Below, piece by piece: positions 60,172 through 64,000 of a stretch of 64,000 nucleotides of DNA. Below the pieces are notes generated by a model, which worked only from the letters and a program-made list of their open reading frames with translations, made no database searches and was not told where the DNA came from. Origin of the DNA: Flexivirga endophytica (GTDB lineage Bacteria; Actinomycetota; Actinomycetes; Actinomycetales; Dermatophilaceae). The stretch is from contig NZ_BMHI01000001.1 of assembly GCF_014640635.1 (NCBI RefSeq), positions 186,001 through 250,000 of the forward strand, written 5' to 3'. A program made the position numbers and the translations under genes. Numbering within the stretch: the stretch's first letter is position 1; every line of letters starts with the position of its first letter.

Positions 60172-61695
60172 TCAGGGGCGTAGGCGGGAGATGAGGCCGC
60201 GCAGCCGAGTCGGCACTCGCACGGCACGCTGGGACCGGTCGGTGGCGCGCTGCGCTTCCGCGGACACCTTGGCCACCCGTTTGTCGATGGCGGCCAGCTT
60301 CTTCTCGGCCCGCGTGGCACGCTGCTCGGCGGCTTCCGCGCGCCGCACGGCTGCCGCGGCCCGCTTCTCCGCCTGGTCCACTCGCTCGGTCAACTGCGCG
60401 AGCTGATCGTTGCTGTGGGCCTTCAGCCGGCCCAGGTCACGGCGTAGTTGGGCCTGTTGCTGCTTCTGCCGGTTGCTCCGCTCCTGCAGCACCGCGTGCC
60501 GATGCGCCACGTCCGCGGGTCGGTCCTGCCAGGTCGGCCGGACCGGTGGCGGGAAGTCGATGCGCCGGATCCGGGCTTCGTAGTGCGCGCGCGCCGACTC
60601 CTGTCCGGGGTCGTAGATGTGCTCGAAACCGTTCTCGTGGATGAAATCGCTCAGCCGCTGGAAGCGTTCGGTGTGGCCACGGTTGAACTCCGAGAAGTCG
60701 GCCAGTGCATAGAGCTCCTGCACTGTTGCGGGCAACGGTTCGGTGCCGCGAACGACATACGGGATGCCGTGATAGCGCGCCAGCTCGAAGGTGCGTGAGT
60801 CGTGCGCGAGCATCACGCACGGTGTGCCACCGAGGACGGCCGCGATGTTGCCGTGTGCGCGAGCCCCGAAGGAGAAGTCCATCTCGGCCAGCCGGTCGAT
60901 CCACGGGTAGGCGTCGAGGTAGAACTCGGCCTGACCGGAGGCGAACTGCTGGTGCGAGGAGTCCAGAGGCAACCGCAGGTCGGCCTCGGAGTATGGCGCC
61001 GTCGCCCACAGCATCAGCTCAAGGGTCCCGTGCTCCTGCGGCAGGTAGGTCGCGAGGTAGTTGTGCTCGGCATCCTCGATCAGGTCCCCGCCGAACGGGT
61101 CCTTGGTCTCCAGGTTGTAGGCGATCGGTGCACCCGGCTGCAAGGTGTCCGGGACCTCGACCCGGTGACCGGGGCCGTGCAACGTCATCGAGGGACAGCC
61201 GACGACGACCACGTCGTCGAATCCGAGCGAGCGCAGGTATGCGGCACTCATCTCACCGCGGACCGACAGCTTGCTCGAGCCGTCAAGCACCGCCCGAGCG
61301 AAGCGCCGGATGGTCGGCTCCATCTTCCGCAGCGACGCCGGATCGCCGTCCGGGGGGAGCTGGGCGCCGCCGGACAGCATCAGGAACGGGATGGTCAGCC
61401 GCTCCAGGAACTGTGCGGTGCGCAGCAGTTCGTTCTCGAACTCGGGTCGGAACGCGTTGGCCAACGGCAGGATGAAGCCGTCGTACTCGTCGTTCACCCG
61501 GTCCGCCATAGCCGCGTTGATCTTGTAGCGGTTGGCGTCCACGACCGTGTCCCGTGTCGAGAAGAGCTTGTGCGATGCCGCCCCGTAGACGAGGTTGCCG
61601 TTGTTGGTGCCCAGGGTGTTGCGGTCGAGTGTGTGGAAAGCGTCCACGGCTTCGAAAGGTGTCTTTCCGAGCCGCATGAGGTACCGCTTGCTCAT
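60172..61695 (-). CDS. Polysaccharide pyruvyl transferase family protein with C-terminal coiled coil
   Basis: Length is 507 residues. Residues about 25-380 resemble the pyruvyl transferase fold (NNGNLVYGAASHKLF; LSVRGEMSAAYLRSLGF with VVVVGCPSM; FSFGARAHGNIAAVLGGTPCVMLAHDSRT), used to pyruvylate cell-wall or capsular sugars. From about 420 to the end it is charged and Ala/Arg/Gln-rich, predicted as a long coiled coil. ATG at 61695. The donor and acceptor are unknown, and no glycosyltransferases are adjacent. Confidence 0.8.
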   Translation of the reverse strand: MSKRYLMRLGKTPFEAVDAFHTLDRNTLGTNNGNLVYGAASHKLFSTRDTVVDANRYKINAAMADRVNDEYDGFILPLANAFRPEFENELLRTAQFLERLTIPFLMLSGGAQLPPDGDPASLRKMEPTIRRFARAVLDGSSKLSVRGEMSAAYLRSLGFDDVVVVGCPSMTLHGPGHRVEVPDTLQPGAPIAYNLETKDPFGGDLIEDAEHNYLATYLPQEHGTLELMLWATAPYSEADLRLPLDSSHQQFASGQAEFYLDAYPWIDRLAEMDFSFGARAHGNIAAVLGGTPCVMLAHDSRTFELARYHGIPYVVRGTEPLPATVQELYALADFSEFNRGHTERFQRLSDFIHENGFEHIYDPGQESARAHYEARIRRIDFPPPVRPTWQDRPADVAHRHAVLQERSNRQKQQQAQLRRDLGRLKAHSNDQLAQLTERVDQAEKRAAAAVRRAEAAEQRATRAEKKLAAIDKRVAKVSAEAQRATDRSQRAVRVPTRLRGLISRLRP

Positions 61696-61880
61696 AGTCT
61701 CCGACTCCGCCCCACGGGGATGCGTGACAGCCGCGGACGGTCGGCTACACGGCACTCGGTCCTGGCAGACTACTCACGCGCATGCGGCGGCAGGTTCGAA
61801 CGCGTGAAACTGACCTGAAACCGCTGCGAATCCGAGGTCGGTTGAAGTTGTCCTCATGCCCCGGCGCCGTGCCGGCGGCT

Positions 61881-61899
61881 GTGACCCGTGAAGGGTCAC
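61881..61899. promoter_or_regulatory. Inverted repeat upstream of the DrrAB-type exporter
   Basis: GTGACCC-GTGAA-GGGTCAC, perfect seven-base arms, 29 bases before the ATG at 61928. Candidate operator. The rest of the 232-base gap (61696-61927) shows no clear promoter. Confidence 0.35.
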
Positions 61900-61927
61900 C
61901 GTTCCATCCGACGGGGAGACAACCACC

Positions 61928-62947
61928 ATGACCCGACTGGCTGTCGAGGCCACCGGTCTCGTCAAGAAGTTCGGCAGCCTGCGCGCTGTCGATGGGATAG
62001 ACCTCCAGGTGCGTCCGGGCGAGGTCTTCGGCGTGCTCGGCCCCAACGGCGCCGGCAAGACGACGATGCTGAGCATGCTCGCGACCCTGCTGCGCATCGA
62101 TGCCGGCTCCGCGAGCATCTTCGGTGTCGACGTCCGGAGCGAACCGCACAAGGTGCGGCAACTGATCGGACTGACCGGGCAATACGCCTCGGTCGACGAA
62201 AAGCTCACTGCGAGAGAGAATCTCGTGCTCTTCGCCCGTATCCACGGGCAAGGGAGTGCCGCGGCACGGCATACGGCCGACGACCTGCTCGAGCGCTTCG
62301 GCCTGACCGACGCCGGTGACCGGCTGCTGGAGAAGTTCTCCGGTGGCATGCGGCGCCGGCTCGACCTCGCGGCGAGCCTGATCTCCTCCCCACCGCTGAT
62401 CTTCCTCGACGAGCCGACCACCGGGCTCGACCCGCGGACGCGGGGACAGATGTGGGACACGATCCGCGACCTCGTCCGGCAGGGTTCCACGATCCTGCTC
62501 ACGACGCAGTACCTCGACGAGGCCGACCAGCTCGCCGACCGGATCGCCGTGATCGACAAGGGCCGCAAGGTCGCTGAGGGCACCTCGGGGGAGCTCAAGG
62601 CGTCCGTCGGCCGGTCGACACTGGCGGTCCGGCTGGCGGATCCGGACGACATGGACGCCGCTGCGCGAGCCGTCGCGCAGGTCCTGGGCCGCCCGGCCAG
62701 TCGCACTCCCGAGGCTGCGCGTCTCACCGTGCCGATGGAGCGTGCGGACGACGCCGCCGAGGCACTGATCGCACTGCGTCACGGCGGGATCAGCATTCAG
62801 GAGGTCAAGGTCGAGGAACCCACGCTGGACGAGGTGTTCCTGGCACTGACCGGAGCACCCGCCACCGCCGAACCTGAGATTGCCGGCGACGACCGCACGG
62901 ACAACGCTGCCCACGCGCAGCACGACCAGATGGAGGTCAGCCGATGA
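61928..62947 (+). CDS. DrrA-like ABC transporter ATPase
   Basis: Length is 339 residues. Walker A GPNGAGKTTMLSML, signature KFSGGMRRRLDLAASL, Walker B LIFLDEPTTGLDPRTRGQMW, then a C-terminal DrrA-type regulatory region (STLAVRLADPDDMDAAARAV; EEPTLDEVFLALTG). Energises the permease that follows; substrates of this class include antibiotics and lipids. GGGAG before the ATG at 61928. Confidence 0.93.
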   Translation: MTRLAVEATGLVKKFGSLRAVDGIDLQVRPGEVFGVLGPNGAGKTTMLSMLATLLRIDAGSASIFGVDVRSEPHKVRQLIGLTGQYASVDEKLTARENLVLFARIHGQGSAAARHTADDLLERFGLTDAGDRLLEKFSGGMRRRLDLAASLISSPPLIFLDEPTTGLDPRTRGQMWDTIRDLVRQGSTILLTTQYLDEADQLADRIAVIDKGRKVAEGTSGELKASVGRSTLAVRLADPDDMDAAARAVAQVLGRPASRTPEAARLTVPMERADDAAEALIALRHGGISIQEVKVEEPTLDEVFLALTGAPATAEPEIAGDDRTDNAAHAQHDQMEVSR

Positions 62948-63762
62948 CCACGCTCACCTCGACCGGCGACGTCGCGTTGCCCGAGCTGCAGCCACGGGTC
63001 AGCCCGCGCGAGACGCTGCGGCAGATCCTGCTGATGGCCGGTCGCGCCCTGCACAAGATGCGCCGCAACCCGGAGCAGTTCTTCGACGTGACGCTCCAAC
63101 CTCTTTTGTTCACACCTATGTTCGGCTACATCTTCGGTGGTGCCGTCGCCGGAGGAGTGTCGAAGTACTTGCCGATGTTGATCCCCGGCATCCTCGTGCA
63201 GACCGCACTGACGACGTGTATGGCGACCGGCGTGACGCTGCGCGAGGACATGGAGAAGGGTGTCTTCGACCGCTTCAAGTCCCTGCCGATGTCCCGCGTC
63301 GCACCACTCGCCGGTCCTGCGGTGGCCGACACGATCCGCTACACGATCGCCACCACGCTGACCTTCGGGGTCGGCATTGCGATGGGCTACCGGCCCGGTG
63401 GCGGGGTGCTCGGTGTCCTCGGCGCGGGTCTGTTGGTGATCTTCGCGGCCTGGTCACTGTCGTGGGTCTTCACTTTCCTGGGCACCATCATGAAGTCGGC
63501 GCAGGGTTTGCAGGGCATCTCGATGATGGTGCTGTTCCCGCTGACGTTCCTGTCCAACGCCTACGTACCGACGTCGACCATGCCCGACTGGCTGCAGGCG
63601 TTCGTGAAGGTCAACCCGGTGTCGCACGTCGTGTCAGCGCTGCGTTCCCTGGCGAACGACGGCGCCGTCAACGGAGAGGTCGGCTGGGCGCTGCTGGCCT
63701 GTGCGGCGGTGGTCGCGATCTTCGTCCCGCTCGCGGTCCGCGGTTATCGACGTCAGCTCTGA
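62944..63762 (+). CDS. DrrB-like ABC-2 type transporter permease
   Basis: Length is 272 residues with six predicted helices. MRRNPEQFFDVTLQPLLFTPMFGYIFGG near the start and the family motif MEKGVFDRFKSLPMSR. ATGA overlap with the ATPase gene, so the two form one exporter. No biosynthetic cluster is next to it in the window. Confidence 0.93.
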   Translation: MTTLTSTGDVALPELQPRVSPRETLRQILLMAGRALHKMRRNPEQFFDVTLQPLLFTPMFGYIFGGAVAGGVSKYLPMLIPGILVQTALTTCMATGVTLREDMEKGVFDRFKSLPMSRVAPLAGPAVADTIRYTIATTLTFGVGIAMGYRPGGGVLGVLGAGLLVIFAAWSLSWVFTFLGTIMKSAQGLQGISMMVLFPLTFLSNAYVPTSTMPDWLQAFVKVNPVSHVVSALRSLANDGAVNGEVGWALLACAAVVAIFVPLAVRGYRRQL

Positions 63763-64000
63763 CGCCAGCTCTGCGGAAGCTCATCGAGCCAGGTGCTGAG
63801 TTGCTTGAGCAACTCGTCGCGGCCGGCGCCGGCATACGTCTTCGTCGCGGAGGCGTATGCCGGCGCGTCCGTCTGTATGGCGAGCTGTTCGGCACGATCG
63901 CGTGACATGGCCGGGGGCGTGCGTGAGACCCCCAGCGCGTCCGAGAGTGCGACGCCTCGTGCGGTGTGCCTGCGCTCAGCGGCGGTCGTGGCGGACGCTG
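63753..64000 (-). CDS. Partial gene of unknown function, cut by the window edge
   Basis: Minus-strand frame open from the edge to TGA at 63755-63753, giving the last 81 residues of a protein. It contains HTARGVALSDALGVSRTPP, SRDRAEQLAIQTDAPAY and an acidic/aromatic end LKQLSTWLDELPQSWRQS. No family recognised. Its codon pattern is like that of neighbouring genes. The stop overlaps the end of the DrrB-like gene by ten bases on the other strand. Confidence 0.5.
   Translation of the reverse strand, partial: ASATTAAERRHTARGVALSDALGVSRTPPAMSRDRAEQLAIQTDAPAYASATKTYAGAGRDELLKQLSTWLDELPQSWRQS

Noticed and set aside
60448-61818. Rightward proteins opposite the pyruvyl transferase gene
   Set aside because: Low-complexity Arg/Gly/Val-rich antisense frames without ribosome sites; typical high-GC shadows.

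Overview
The window is about 67% GC. Strict codon bias, many GTG starts, GlgE-pathway glycogen genes, an etf-nifS-mnmA-ligA-gatCAB-ilv gene order and frequent leaderless start codons all point to a high-GC actinobacterium. I would place it in Micrococcales, probably Dermacoccaceae or a neighbouring family; the genus cannot be fixed from this sequence. I saw no rRNA, tRNA, CRISPR array, prophage or transposase gene.

Layout. 1-1.5 kb: a sedolisin protease broken by a frameshift. 1.7-12.7 kb: alpha-glucan metabolism, with glgE, treS, a fused maltokinase-branching enzyme and a PdxH-type oxidase leftward, and glgP divergent. 12.8-17.2 kb: a small unknown gene, a pyruvate:quinone oxidoreductase overlapping an FMN glutamate-synthase-like gene, and two small membrane proteins. 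17.2-17.8 kb: an array of ten 52-bp tandem repeats. 17.8-19.4 kb: a TetR regulator divergent from an SRPBCC-DUF3995 membrane protein. 19.5-27.1 kb: a LacI regulator and an oligosaccharide ABC importer operon ending in two glycosidases. 27.3-29.4 kb: glgX. 29.5-32.7 kb: YbjN protein, small membrane protein, etfB and etfA. 32.7-41.4 kb: a lipoprotein, nifS, mnmA, two paralogous lipoproteins, a MetE-like protein and ligA. 41.4-44.2 kb: DinB protein, a decayed fragment, YdeI-type protein, methyltransferase and a kinase-like protein. 44.4-49.5 kb: gatCAB, a 2-hydroxyacid dehydrogenase and a SixA phosphatase. 49.5-60.1 kb: ilvD, two small enzymes, an ectoine-type importer, then ilvBNC behind a leader-peptide attenuator. 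60.2-64 kb: a polysaccharide pyruvyl transferase family protein, a DrrAB-type exporter and a gene cut by the window edge.

How the genes work together. GlgE, TreS, Mak and GlgB form the trehalose-maltose-maltose-1-phosphate route to branched alpha-glucan, and GlgP and GlgX take glucan apart. The LacI locus couples uptake of an oligosaccharide to its hydrolysis, with matching operator sites in front of the regulator and the operon. IlvD, IlvBN and IlvC supply branched-chain amino acids, with ilvB under attenuation by a peptide containing Ile-Leu-Val-Leu.

Most unusual signals. (1) The 8-mer GTATGNCG and its complement CGNCATAC are scattered through the whole window in both orientations and every reading frame, far above what base composition predicts, and they force rare codons such as ATA and TCA. 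(2) Several intergenic palindromes share a nested two-arm architecture while their arm sequences differ. (3) The Mak-GlgB fusion is joined by a linker that looks like a translated palindromic repeat. I recognise no complete new gene system; the 8-mer is the best candidate for something undescribed.
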